Below the pieces are notes generated by a model. The model had not been told where the DNA came from. It was given only the letters and a program-made list of their open reading frames with translations, and did no database searches. Below, piece by piece: positions 25,301 through 40,300 of a stretch of DNA of 64,000 nt. Each line of letters opens with the position of its first letter. Position 1 is the first letter of the stretch. The DNA comes from Megalonaias nervosa (lineage: Eukaryota > Mollusca > Bivalvia > Unionida > Unionidae), in assembly GCA_016617855.1 (NCBI GenBank), contig JAECUM010001118.1:1-64000 (forward strand). Direction: 5' to 3'. The translations under genes and the position numbers were made by a program.

Positions 25301-28300
25301 TTAGCAATACTAGTATGAAAGTAAATATACTTGGATCACTTTTGTTTTGTAGGTTTGATAGATGTGCTATGTATGCAACAGAATGTAAAATGACTGAGGT
25401 ACATGAACAAGGCTGCAATGTCATTGAGGTACACATGAAAAAAAGGAAATGTCGTGCAGATAAAGCCCACAATGTTTTACTATACAAGCACAAACTTAGA
25501 TCTCATCCTGAAATCGACATGGTTTTATTTTGGTGTATTTTCCTTCAACATTTCATGACAAGAGCAATTCTAAAACTTGATAGAATGGACTAGGGCTACA
25601 AAGTCCTCAAGCCCAAGGTCTCAAAATGTACATTTTTTACTTTTGGATCTAGCTATCTTTATTCCTGCTCCCAAGTAATGTGGGCTCAGTTTCAATTCAG
25701 TTATATCAGATATATTTAAACACACTACCAAGTACTGCATAATATATTTCCTATTATAACCAAGTACAGCACAGAATAATATGTACAAAGTTTGTGCCCT
25801 GATATGCTAGTAATTTCTGTCTCACCTGCTCAAGGAGAAAGCTAGTGGCATACTTATCAAGAATGTTTATTTGCTCTTTCAAAGTTTTTCAAAGTTGCAT
25901 ATTTAATTGTTATATTCAATTAAAGCTTTTGAATTAGGGTTAGGGTTAGGGTTTGTACACTTGTATACAGAATATACTCACAAGTCAAGCTCAAATGCAA
26001 CCGCAGAGACCCAGATCTGCATTTGCATAATGCTACAGCAGATCTGGGTCTGTGCAGTTTGTTAGGAGTTATCAGTAGAACAAACAACATAGACCCCAAT
26101 CTGCCATTGCATAATGCTATAGCAGACCAGGGTCTATGCTGTGTGCAGTTGGACCCCTCATAAGCAAGTATATGGTGCTATGTGTTCCTGTCTGGACTCC
26201 ACAAGAAAGCTAAGCAATCAGCATGACTTTTTTTGCAAGATACAGCTTCCTTGGAACTCTCCTTGTAATCTGGCATTATTGCAAACTTTTTAGTCTAATT
26301 TCATTCAGGAGATGAAAACTTTTTCTTAATCCCTGGGTCTTGGACATATGAACTGAAATTATGCTGGGCCTTGTCCAATGGCATTTGAATTCCAATATTT
26401 CAGTGAAGCTATGCCAAAAATGAAATACAATATAATAATATTATCCCAAATATTCCTTTGAATCAGGCTGATGGTGTGGAAGATATTCGACTTTCAAAAC
26501 CTTTAACATATTTGTTGCTGACATTAACTGCTGCCATTACAGCAAGAAAGTAGATATCTCCATCTCAAATAAAAGGATAATACTCCCAAAATTGACAACT
26601 TTGTTAAAACCACTGAATTTGAGATCCTTGTTTTTGTGCTTGGATAGTCCAACTATGGGGTCCTGAGTGTTCCTACTGTGTTGAAGGCAGAGCATTCACA
26701 TGCAGTGTCACATGGATAGAGAGCTTATTCAGAGGTACACAATACCTTTCTTAGAATATATTGCTGTCTCACGAACTGAAAAATACCATCATGCATGACA
26801 ACTTAGAAAAATTAAAAATTATGGCAAAGGAAACTGAAAGTGCAATTATGCTTGTGACAGAAAAGTTGGTGGTTGTGGTGACATTATCGAAACATGAGAG
26901 ACATAAAAGCAATGCTGATCACAAAAGTTTGCAATACTAAACAATATAGTACAACAAAACTTTCCTAAGTGGCTCGCTCTGTGACCAGACTGGTCTCGAA
27001 TCCTAATGAGGCTGTTCTCATACATATCAAATAACTTTTCAATGGCCACCACCTCTATAAATTATCTAACACAGTTTGGTCCCAGTGTCTAATTTAAGGA
27101 TTTTTTAATGTAAATTGGTTTTGTAATTAACCTGCATTTGAGATATTTCATTCCTGATGTTATTGTAACGATTAAGTTTGAGGTCTGATCACCACCATGT
27201 TCATTTAGGACAAACTATGCATTATCGAAGTCTTTTAGTACGTACCTCATGTCAATATGTCCATCTGTTCAAATGAGCAGAGATAAGATTTCAAGATGGC
27301 CATCACTGCAGTCACATTGGAGGTCTAACTGACACCATTTTCATTTGGGACCAATGCCATGTGCTAAGAATTTTTTTGCAGTAAATGCCATGTGTCAGTA
27401 CAACCCATCTGCCTTGGCGAAATAGCACAAGCAAGATTTTCAAGACTGCAGCCAAAACTGAGTCTGATCACATCATTCTGATTTAGGAGCAACTATGAAT
27501 CGTATAATTCTTTTAGTGAAAAGCTCATATCGATACAAAAATCTGTTCAAGAGAAATTGTGGTAAGATTTTCAGTGTTACATTCAGGTTTGTCTTGGAGA
27601 GGATCAAGTGGTACATGTCCTTTCAAAAAGTGGGCCATCTATTGGTTAGCTTAGCAAAAATATGCAAACAAGTTTTGATTGCTACATAAAATATAAGCAC
27701 CTGTATTAAAAAGAAAAGAAAAAGTCAATTTTCTGAAGAAAACTTGTTGATGTGACTGTGACTAATCATTCTCGTGAACATAAAGAATGGTCAGTGATAT
27801 GGAAAGATTTCCTGCCAGTTCTTTGGCAAAGCAATACAGAATGCATGGCATTCTACTGCAAATGTGAAACAAGAGTCCCTTAAAGGGGCTAATGTTCAAC
27901 TGTCAAATGAATTTTTAGGAATCTCAAGATATAATCAATTGTTCTTATTGACTGCTGCATGTTAAAAACAGATCTGATATTCTGAATTTTCAGGTTGGAC
28001 ATGGTGGCCATACTGAATGTAAGACTGACACCATTTTCAATTGGGACAAGTCAGGCAGCATAAAAAGTCTTTTGGTGAAAATACCACATTGATATGATTG
28101 TCCATTAAGGAGGAGTAGCTATAACAAAATTGCCAAGATGGCCACCACATCAGCCATGATGGGTATCAAATCTGCATCATTTTATTTGGGTTGGTTTGGT
28201 TTTGTGGGGTTTATGGCAACATTTCAGCCAATAACAGGCTATACATGGTGGCCAGTACATTTTGCAGAAGAACTCTGGTTGAACCAACAACCCATGGGAA

Positions 28301-31300
28301 GCTGCTGGCAAGATCTCACATACCCACATTGATCTTGCCAAAACTTGAACTTATGCAGAAAGAGGTGAGATGTGTGAGTGATCTGTTAAGGTTAGTACCT
28401 TAGATCACTTAGCCACCCAGGTCCCCTCATTTCATTTGTGACCAACTAGACATCATAAAAAGTATAGAGAAAATCCCCATGTTGTAATGACCATCAGTAT
28501 TGGACAAGTAGTGACATGATTTTCATGATGGCCTCTATGGTGATCGTATCAGAAGTCTGTTTGGCATCAATTTGATGCAGGGCTACATATTGTAGAAAGT
28601 CTTTCAGTGAAATCCTATGTTGATACAATCATCTGATCAGGAGGAGTAGCAATCACAGGATTTTCAAGACAGCTACCATAGCAGTCACAATGGATGTCAT
28701 ACTGTCAAAAAAAATTTTATTTAGGACCAACTGGACATGATAAGAAGTCTTTCAGTGAAAACTGAATATTGATATGACCATATCTATTCATGAAAAACAG
28801 CTAAAGCAAGATTTTAAACATGGTCACCATGGCAGCCATATTGAATGTCCATGGAGTACCATTTTAATTTAGGACCAACTAGTCCCTGCGTTGAAGGCCT
28901 GTGCAAGTTTCATGGAAGTCTTCCCAGCAGTTTTGATGAAGTAGTGATAGTAAATTGTGCTGGTGGATGGACAAATGGACAGATGCCAGACAACAGGCCA
29001 TCATGTACTCTTCTGGTCCAATTGGAGCTAAAAATTCTCAATTAATAATACATTATATGAGCACAGACTTGAGAAAACATTCCTTCAGACATTATAACTT
29101 TAACAGAAAAATCGGATACAAGAAATAAGAATTTCCAAGATCATGTTTTTTCATTATGCATTCAACCCATCGAATCCAAATTAATATTCATATTTGTGAT
29201 AAGTATAAACTGCAGTATATTCAGGAATATATATAAACTGCAAAATTTAAGTAATTATTGCTCTTTTTAAAAAAACAAAATCTCAAACTTTCATTTTTAT
29301 ATCCAAAAGGATAATGTGTATATATGGAAACAACTCTTCTTTAGCAAATTCAAGTAAAAATATAGAAACATGAAGCAGTTCATGAAACGCTATTTGGAAC
29401 ACTATGCCTTGCCCACATGTCATCTGTACCCACCCCTGCATATAGCTTATACATAAAACAATTAAGTTGCAAAAGATGGCGCTCACATTGTTGCCAGCAG
29501 AAAAGTGACACATATATCTTGTCTTTACTTCACATAAAAGACTGGAGGGAAAAAAAGAAAGAAAAATTTCAGATTTTAAAAAGCTGAGTTCAGACAGGTT
29601 TTTATGACTGAATAATTTGGTTAATGACAACAAAGTGACAATATCAAATACATGGTCTCAGGTACCGTATAAGCTGGGGTGGAGAGACAACACACCCATC
29701 TTTCAGTATCAGAGGAAGCCTTTGCAAGCAGCAAATGAAATAAGCAACACCAACATTAGATACAATGCAAAAATTAAAAACATCCATTCTGATATTTTTC
29801 TCAATACAATAATTTCTTCATACATTTGAAAAAACATGCTTGAAACTTGTATAAAATTTACCTCAAGCAACAGGCAGGGAAAACAGATCCTCTTACTTAA
29901 ACAGATTTGAAAATTTATATTTTCTGAAGTTTTAATTTAGATGTTTAAGGTATTAAATCTTAAAGATTAGTCCCTTGAGGTGACTGATGATCTACCTTAT
30001 CAAAGGTAAACAAGAGTCCTTTGAGGAGACTGATGTTCTGCCTTATCAGAGGAAAACAAGAGTCCTTTGAGGAGACTGATGTTCTGCCTTATCAGAGGAA
30101 AACAAGGGTCACTTGAAGGGACTAATAATCTACCTTATCAAAAGAAAATGAGTCCCTCGGAGGGACCAATGATCTAACTTATAAAAGGAAAATAACAGCC
30201 CCTATAAGGGACTGTTGATCTATCTTATCAAAGGAAAAAAAACCCCACCTTATTTACTTGTGCAAGCTCGGACAAACTGTATCTAAAGGTTAAGAATAAT
30301 CCTGCACTGGGACTGGTAAACTACTTTTCTTTTCTTACATATAAATGTCCACTGCTATGATTGGAAGTTGTGGGTGTTATAATAATTATATCTTGGAAAT
30401 GGATGGACAATACAAATGTTTTGAAAGGCTGAAAATAGATAATCCTAACCCTTTGGTTCATCTATTCAAATTCTAGACCTATTATGGATGGAAATACATC
30501 AATTTTGTCTTCATGTCGTAAGTAATACTCTAGTTATATCTATAATTATATATTATTCATATTAGTGTTTTAGTGACAGCCATTTGTACTGCTGTATGTA
30601 TACCTCATGTATGTTCTGGTGACAAAGACATTTGTTGACCCTTGTGATTCTTCGTGGCTTCTCTTTTGGACATATGCATCAGTCTTTTCTTGCTTGAGTG
30701 AATGATTGATCATGGTTTTTGGGATTTAATGCCATTTTTTTCAGCACACAATAGGCCATACATGGCAGCCAGTATATTTAGTGAAGGAACAACCTGGGAA
30801 GACCCAGAACCAATATCCCACCCGAAGCTACTGGCAAGCTTTCCCACATACCATGTTTGTTGAGCCAAGACTAGAACCCACACAGACAGAGGTTTGATGT
30901 ATGAGTGATTTGTAAAGGAAAGCACCACCCTGGGCCCCTAAGGTGAATGGACAGTAGCACTCTGATCAGCAAACTTTGAATACTTCCCATTCAACAAGTT
31001 AGGTCTTTGCTTTACCATTAACTTCTCTTTTTTTAATTATACACTCTTATGGCTGTCTTCAGATTACTTCAGGCAAACTGCACATGCTCAGATCTGCCAG
31101 TGCATTATGAGTGTGTGTGTGTGTTTTGGATTTTTAACATAGCTTTAACAATTATTCAGTCATATTGATATGATGTCTGTAGTGTGATAGTTTACAGTGA
31201 TGTCTAGCACTTAGGCATCATGCCACAGACATTTAGCATCATGTCCCACCCAGCCACATTATCCCAACACCAGACCGGCAAGTCCTAACACTAACCTCTT

Positions 31301-34300
31301 AATGCTGAGTGCAAAGCAAGGCAGCTGCTAGTACCAGTTTTTAAAGTCTTTGGTATAACGTGGCCAGGGTCCGAACCCGTGACCTCCTGCATCGGAGGCA
31401 GACACTCAAACCATTAGTCCACTGAAGACGTCGCAGTGCATTCTGAGAGGGCAGATAGGAGTCTATGCAATTTGCTGTTGGATCTGAGATACCCATACAT
31501 TCTTGCATGGTAAAACATGTAACACTGAACATTGCTTACCTCTGATGTTCGCCCATATGAACTTAAGGACCTTTCTGAACACACACTGGAAGTTTCACTG
31601 GCAGCATCATCAGAATCATAGCTCTCATGACGTTTCCTTAGAGGTTGTTTCTGAAAAACATAAATTACATCATACAAGTATCAAAGATATCATACCTGCT
31701 ATTAATATACCATATCACACAGAATACACTAATATCAATTTTGTACTAACAATTAAATCTCCACTGGGGGGTGGGGTTTACATAGTTTATTATGACTGAA
31801 ACACACAGAGTAATTCCAATAATAACAAAATATATACACAGACCTTACTTACAATATTCATTTTACTTTACCAATGTACCTGCCAATGTTCAAGGCAGTG
31901 TTGGGTGTTTTTTAACATTCCAAAAACGTTTTGTGGTAAATGCAGTGAGGGGGTGGGGGTGGGTGAGTTAAATGCATGTGACTCAAAAGTTACAATATAC
32001 AATTGAGAAAAAGATTTTTCACATATACTCTAAATTACATATCTGACTAAATGAAAACAAAAAGCTTCCTTTTTTTAAGCATTTATTACACCTTCAAACA
32101 AACAAGAGTCCCTTAGAGGGCCTGAAACTCTACTGTTTGATAAAAATAATTTCCTGCATTTCAAGTTGACACCATTTCTTTCTTTTATCTGCTGAGCATG
32201 GAAATCATGATATTTTTGAGCAACAAGATTTTCAAAATATCCACTGTGGCAGCCAATGTAAGATCACTAGATACTACTAAAACGCTTTTGGTGAAAACCC
32301 CATGTCCATTTGGGCAAATCAGTCCCCATGTCCATTTGGGGCAAATCAGTTCCCATGTCCATTTGGGGCAAATCAGTTTCAAGGTTTTCAGCATGTTCAT
32401 TGTGGCAGCCATATTTAAGATCAGATTCTCATTCATTCAGGATCAATTTGATATCATAATTTGTATTCTGCTGAAAAGCCCATGTCGATACAGCTTTCCA
32501 TTTACAAGCAGTAACAATAATAAGATTTTCAAAATGGCTGCCATGATTACCGTACTGAAGTCAAATTGGTATCATTTTCATTTAGTACTTCTGGTGAAAT
32601 GACTTTCCATCAAGGAGGTATAGTAATAACATTTTCAAGATGTGGAGGCAATATTGGATAAGAAATCGTCAAACATTTTTTTCAAAACCAACTAGACACC
32701 AAAGAGGTCTTCTGGTGAAAATCCCATGCTGATATGACCTTCCATTCAGATGGAGTAGCAATGAGAAGATTTTTAGGAAGGCTGCTGTGGTAGCCATACA
32801 AATATCAGATTGACACCATTTTAGGACCAATTAAACATCTAAAGTCGTTAAGTGAAAACCCCCACTTGATATGACTTTCCATTTGTGTTCAGTAGCAATA
32901 AGATTTTCAAGATGGCCCCTGTAATCTGGATCTCCTAGCAGCAGCATTTTCTCTTAGGACCAACTAGACTTTGGCATGAATGTGCATGTAAAGTTTCATG
33001 GCAATCTTCAAAGTAGTTTATGAGGAGTAGTGATAATATATGTGTGGTAAGGGAAGGACAAATGCATACATGGATGCCAAAGTGATTGCAATAGAAAGGC
33101 ACGATCAATTGAATTTAAAAAATATTAATTGGTAGTAAACAAACTATTTCATGGAAATCAAATTTTACATTAATATACAATGGATATAATTTTGAGGATA
33201 TTCATCAACCACAAATATTTCTGAAGAACAAACCTCTGAGAAGTGAAAATAATGTTATTTATTTTCATTGTTTACTTCACAGAGCTAGAAATATGCTCAT
33301 AGAACATGGTGATGTTCCAACACAGAACCTGAAATTTACCAAACACAAAACTGAAACAAAGTGTCCGAGACAGACATGGACAAACATGGACAACACCCTA
33401 TACCTTTCCACTGTAGTAGTGGGGCTTGAAAAAAGACTTTTGTTTTGGTACTTATATTCATGCATTAGGAATGGTGTCCGGACATCATTTTCACAGATGC
33501 TCATTCCATCTGGGCTCTTAAAATTTGCATTGTTTTTACAACCACAAAATCCATGGTATTTAATATCTCTTCCCCCCCCCCCTTGCACAAAACAAATTCC
33601 ACAGTAATACGGCATTATTGCTGTTTTATAAATACCATAGACTTTGAAATGATTCACATGAAAGATTCTTAAAATTTCTTCTGACACATGGTTCACACAG
33701 CCCACTGAAAGTTACTTTGCAAGGAGTTTTCAGAGTTTTCAAGGATTTCTATTAAAACAAATTTTCAATGACTTCTAAAAGTTTTCAACAGTATTTTACT
33801 TACTAAAATTAAACTTTCTCCATCTGTTACTTTCTTTATCACTGCATACATATTACAAGCAGAAAGATGAAGAAAAAAAAACAAATTACCAATTAGCATA
33901 TTATTACACCAAAGGGATGTTACCCCTTCAGGGAACTACTGCTGCATCATGTGTCATCTGATACCATTTTATTTATTGACTATTTTTGAAAAACACGTAA
34001 ATAACAAAACTTCTGGATTTTTTGCAATACATTTTATTCAGTTTTAATTTTTCAGTATTCCCTTGGATAAATTCAATATGTTCGGGGAAGACTGCAAAGG
34101 AGTTTTTAAAAAAATTAAAATACTTTTCATGGATAAAGACTAACTTTTTAGAAGATCGAGGAGTTTTCAAGGCAACCCCTCATATGCAAGGATTTGTCAA
34201 GGTTGTATGAAACATGTAATAAGCTCATGACTTGTTATGACCCCTTGTGTCACTTATACATTGCATGTGTCCCATGATTAACCATATGATCCCCATTTTG

Positions 34301-37300
34301 CAACTGATCTAAACTTATTTAAATTTCACACTATCAAAAAAACAATATGCAAGAAATATATTTTACAACTAGATATGATAAGAATTGTTTTTTTATAAGA
34401 TATTTAAAACTTTGGCAGAGTTTGCTTGATCAAGAGGGGCTAACTTACCAAGGCATCAGCCAAAGCTTCTTCAGTTTCCTGACCTGGTTTAAGTAATCTT
34501 TGTGCCATGGCAGAACCTAAAATCACAAAGAAAATGGCTTAGCTTTCGTTGTTCAATGTTAGCTCAGTTGGTAGATCATCGGACATGTAATACAAGAGAC
34601 ACGGATTTAATACCTGGTTCATCTTTGGTAGCCATGGTTCTGATGTGTTAACCCTATCTACGCCTTGGTGGAACATTCAGATATTTCAGAGCTTTGTCCT
34701 AGCGACATCTATTGGATTTCATGAGTTGTCTCCCTTAGTATGTAATGCCAACTAACCAGCAGCGTGTAACAGAGGTGCATTGTATGTCAGCCAAAAATGG
34801 TGGAGGCAATTGACTTCAAAAGGATACTTTGTAAGCTTAACATCAAAAGTATGACTATATACCAGACAGAAGCCATTACAGTGTATTTGACGGAAAGGAT
34901 GTACTTGTAAAAACAGACTGGCAGTGGAAAATTGCTTAGTCTATTCCAGCTGTGTGCTTCCCTTGTCTCAATCTTGTAGGAACAGTGTTCAAATCTGAAC
35001 AACTTGATTTTGATTGGATGCGGTGGCTTGATATGATTATGTCAATGTGTTAAGACAGCCAATAATCCAACACTTTATTGATATATACATGTTTAATTAA
35101 GTATATATACTTACTTAAAAGCTGAGTCCCACTGCAAACAACAGAGACCCTGATCAGCTGCCACATAATATGTCTGCAGATCAGGGTCAATGTTGTTTCT
35201 TCTAGTCAGTGTTCATAACAAACTTCACAGACTCAGATCTGCCATCACATGAAGGGTCCAAGCACCTTGATTCAACTTATAAGTGAGTATACACAGTACC
35301 TGTGGCCGTGTTAATGTTTTTGCCTCTCTACTGAAATAATGTCTGATATTATTGCAATGCTGCATAAAACAATGGACTGGTAATGCTTTGAGTTGTTTTT
35401 AAACGAAAAGTATCCGTCTCCAAATTTAAATATATCCAGTAAAATATTACCAATAACATTATCAATATCAATTATATATCAAACTTTTCATTTAAAAACT
35501 CAATATTTCTTGGTAATGCACATAAATTAAGGCACATTCTTCATGAAAGCAAGTGTAAATGATCTTTTTCCTGAGTTGCAATAAATTTATTTATCAATGA
35601 TTCATTTGTTCATTATGCTTTATTGAGAGACTCATACTGCACAATGATTTAACAGTAACTTAACTAGTCAATACAATTATCATGTTGAACAAATAACATA
35701 CTGACAAGAAACTGTTTTCTATGTGACTATGGGGACTGATATGGATATTAAAATTATCTGCTTTAATTCTGTTATATTCATTTACTGCAAAAATATCAGC
35801 TCTTCTATTATATTTATTGGTGAATATGTCAACCAGTCCATACTGAAATTCACTTATTAGCTAATGTCAACCAGTCCATACTGAAATTCAATTATTAGCT
35901 AACATATCAACAGTCTGTGCTGATATTTACATACTGGCCAATAGATCAAACAAGCTAATATGTCAACCAGTCCATACTGAAATTCAATTATTAGCTAATA
36001 TGTCAACCAGTCCATAATGAAATTCACTTATTAGCTAATATGTCAACCTGTCCATACTGAAATTCACTTATTAGCTAATATGTCAACCTGTCCATACTGA
36101 AATTCACTTATTAGCTAAAATATCAACAGTCTGTGCTGATATTTACATACTGGCCAATAGATCAAACAGTCCGTACTTATATTTACTTATTGGCTGATAT
36201 GTCAACCAGTCCATAGTGACATTAACTTTTGGGCTTTTATGTCAACTAGTCCCCATCTGTACCCACATTTACTTTTATGGCTGATATGTCAACCAGTCCA
36301 TGCTGATATTTATTTCTTGGGTTTTATGTCAACTAGTCCCCATCTGTACCAACATTTACTTTTATGGCTGATATGTTAACCAGTCCATTCTGATATTTAC
36401 TTCTTGGCTTTTATGTCAACCAGTCGCCATCTGTACCGACATTTTCTTTTATGGCTGATATGTCAACCAGTCCATACTGACATTAACTTTTTGGCTTTTA
36501 TGTCAACTAGTCCCCATCCTGACCAACATTTACTTTTATGGCTGATATGTCAACCAGTCCATACTGATATTTACTTCTTGGCTTTTATGTCAATTAGTCC
36601 CTATTTGTACCGACATCTACTTTTATGGCTGATGTGTCAACCAGTCCACACTGACATTTACTTACTGGCAAATGAAAACCTTTCAAACTAATATTTACGG
36701 TAATCGTGATATTTACTTATTGACTAATACGTCAACCAATCCATACTGGTACATACCAACTTACAAGAATTTCGCATTTCATACGATCTTTTTCTTAATT
36801 TTTTTGAAGACTAAAAAATAACAAACTTAATTTTTCTAATATAAATTTGGATCTGTAAATGGCTAAAATGAATTGTACTCAAGTTACAGGAATGCATATT
36901 TTTCAATGAAATTAAACGCAGTGAAACCAAACACTTCAAAATACGCAACTTTAAATTACTCGACAACTCCTGGGAATGCAACTATCTTTAGGTTGGGGGT
37001 AAGTTGTACTGACATTTACTAATTGGACAATCTGTCAACCAGTCCATACTTATATTTATTTCTTGGTTAATATGTCAACCAGTCTGTACTGACATTTACT
37101 TCTTGGTTAATATGTCAACCCCTCTGTACTGACTTTCAGTTTATGGCTGGTATGTCATCCGGTCCATGATGAAATTAATTTATTGGTCCATACTGACATT
37201 TACTTATTGATTAATATGTCAACCAGTCCATACTGGCATTTCCTTAATGGTTAATATGTTGACCAGTCTGTACCAATATATATTTATTGGATAAAATATC

Positions 37301-40300
37301 AACCGGTCTGTACTGACATTTACTTATTGGCAAATATGCCAACCAGTCTGAACTGAAAATGTTGGATGAGGAAGTTACCACACCTTTACTAAGACCCGTA
37401 TTTATCTTGCTTCCACTAAGACGTCTCTCTCGACCTGAAAGCAAATGAAATTTTTCAGCAAGGAAGTAAAATTCATCTTCAAAACTACAGCTCTCCCTTA
37501 TTATAATGCCCTTCAGTATAACATGATTCTGTGCATAATGCAGCATCACTTAGGACACTATAACCAAATTAAACCGCTACAGGATTAACAAATCTATGAC
37601 AAATGAGTTAAAAGAAAACATGAAGTTAAGTATTATACCATCATTTCCTTTACACTTTTTAGCAAAATCAAATGCACAAAATTCCATGAGGCAAAAAAAA
37701 ATATTTTAATTACATAAACTAAAATGATTGCTACATATTTGAATATCATTTGTTTAGAAACCGCCTTACACATGACACACACAACTCTAATTTTTGATCA
37801 CTTTCTGTACAGTGGTTCAGTACATTTCAACTACCACATTATAACTAGGGAAAACTGTAATCACACCATGACCAACCATGAATGAGTCACTTACCTGATA
37901 ATAATTCTTCACATAGAACATTTCAAATATCTTTTACACTATGCAATTTATTAAATGAACATGTAAATTAAGCCACAAAATGAAACCCAAAGCTACTGGG
38001 CAGATGTAAGACTAAGTTAAAGAGAGATATGAAGTTCAAACTGCATTGCAACTACAGAAAAATGCATAGCAAAACTGGTCACAGGCAAGTCAAGATGGTG
38101 GCAAACAGGCTGCAGCAAAGCAGGTTCATATTAAAGAGTGACAAAAAATTAAATGTAATATGGGTCAATGTTTGGTAATACATGTACAACATTAGATAGT
38201 GTTTGGTAATGTAACATCAAGGAGTGTTTGGTAATGTAACATGGGGCAATGTTTGGTAATACATGTCCAACATTAGGCAGTATTTGGTAATGTAACATCA
38301 AGGAGCGTTTGGTAATGTAACATAGAGCAGTGTTTTTGGTAATGTAACATGGAGCAATGTTTGGTAATATCCCTGCAATACCATGTTCTAATCATGTAGC
38401 TTTTTTCTTAGGGATGGGTGCCTAGTCATGCACTTCCATTGGCGGAGACCATGACAATGTGCAAATGCATGCTCTCTGAGATTTTTCTTGGATCAACAGC
38501 ACAAGAAATGTTCATGAGTAAAATGATTAAACTTGGGATTTAAAAAAAAAAAATTCTCCTTTTGTTTTACAGCAAAACTAGCATCCATTCTTATCAGGAT
38601 TGGAAACTAATTTTGTCAATGATTGATCACCAAAAAAAGTCCCCATTTTAGAATAAATCAGGATAGAACACATATCTGCTTTTAAGAAGTTACACTCCCA
38701 GGTCACAGTCTCCTGAACAAGGCATGGAAAGGACTCTGAACTCAACACAGACACAGCATCAGTATTTGTCAAAAAACTTAAATATGTTTATAATGTGAAG
38801 ATGAAGCTACCAACATGATTTTTTTAATGGCAGTATGAACAAAATATGGTTCAAGTTGGTCACGGGAAAAAGTTTTCGCCGTGTTACTGTAGATATGTAC
38901 AGCCACATTTATATAGCCATTAAGATGTAGATATGTACAGACACATTTATATGGCCATCAAGATGTAGATATGTACAGCCACATTTACATGGCCATCAAG
39001 ATGTAGATATGTACAGCCACATTTACATGGCCATCAAGATGTAGATATGTACAGACACATTTACATGGCCATCAAGATGTAGATATATACAGCCACATTT
39101 ACATGGCCATCAAGATGTAGATATGTACAGACACATTTACATGGCCATTAAGATGTAGATATGTATAGCCACATTTACATGGCCATTAAGATGTAGATAT
39201 GTACAGCCACATTTACATGGCCATCAAGATGTAGATATGTACAGACACATTTACATGGCCATTAAGATGTAGATATGTATAGCCACATTTATATGGCCAT
39301 CAAGATGTAGATATGTACAGCCACATTTACATGGCCATCAAGATGTAGATATGTACAGACACATTATTATGGCCATCAAGATGTAGGTATGTATAGCCAC
39401 ATTTACATGGCCATCAAGATGTAGATATGTACAGCCACATTTACATGGCCATCAAGATGTAGATATGTATAGCCACATTTATATGGCCATCAAGATGTAG
39501 ATATGTACAGCCACATTTACATGGCCATCAAGATGTAGATATGTACAGACACATTATTATGGCCATCAAGATGTAGGTATGTATAGCCACATTTACATGG
39601 CCATCAAGATGTAGATATGTACAGCCACATTTACATGGCCATCAAGATGTAGATATGTACAGCCACATTTACATGGCCATCAAGATGTAGATATGTACAG
39701 CCACATTTATGTGGCCATCAAGATGTAGACATGTACAGACACATTATATGGCCATCAAGATGTAGATATGTACAGCCACATTTACATGGCCATCAAGATG
39801 TAGANNNNNNNNNNNNNNNNNNNNGAATAAATCAGGATAGAACACATATCTGCTTTTAAGAAGTTACACTCCCAGGTCACAGTCTCCTGAACAAGGCATG
39901 GAAAGGACTCTGAACTCAACACAGACACAGCATCAGTATTTGTCAAAAAACTTAAATATGTTTATAATGTGAAGATGAAGCTACCAACATGATTTTTTTA
40001 ATGGCAGTATGAACAAAATATGGTTCAAGTTGGTCACGGGAAAAAGTTTTCGCCGTGTTACTGTAGATATGTACAGCCACATTTACATGGCCATCAAGAT
40101 GTAGATATGTACAGCCACATTTATATGGCCATCAAGATGTAGATATGTACAGCCACATTTACATGGCCATTAAGATGTAGATATGTACAGCCACATTTAC
40201 ATGGCCATCAAGATGTAGATATGTACAGCCACATTTACATGGCCATCAAGATGTAAATATGTATAGCCACATTTATATGGCCATCAAGATGTAGATATGT

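Noticed and set aside
25252..25593. 113-codon plus-strand frame
   Set aside because: It has an overlapping opposite-strand frame of similar length, no domain, and a short internal repeat (tgaggtacatgaa / tgaggtacacatgaa); treated as chance.
33277..33705. Opposite-strand frames of 142 and 104 codons
   Set aside because: Both cover a repeat shared with 61270-61440 and have no recognised domain.
34555..34650. Functional tRNA gene
   Set aside because: The A-box region is good, but the B box is decayed and there is no closing acceptor stem.
36404..36691. 95-codon plus-strand frame with repeated WLICQPVHTDI
   Set aside because: It is translation of the 87-bp dimer in the 40-bp array, not a gene.
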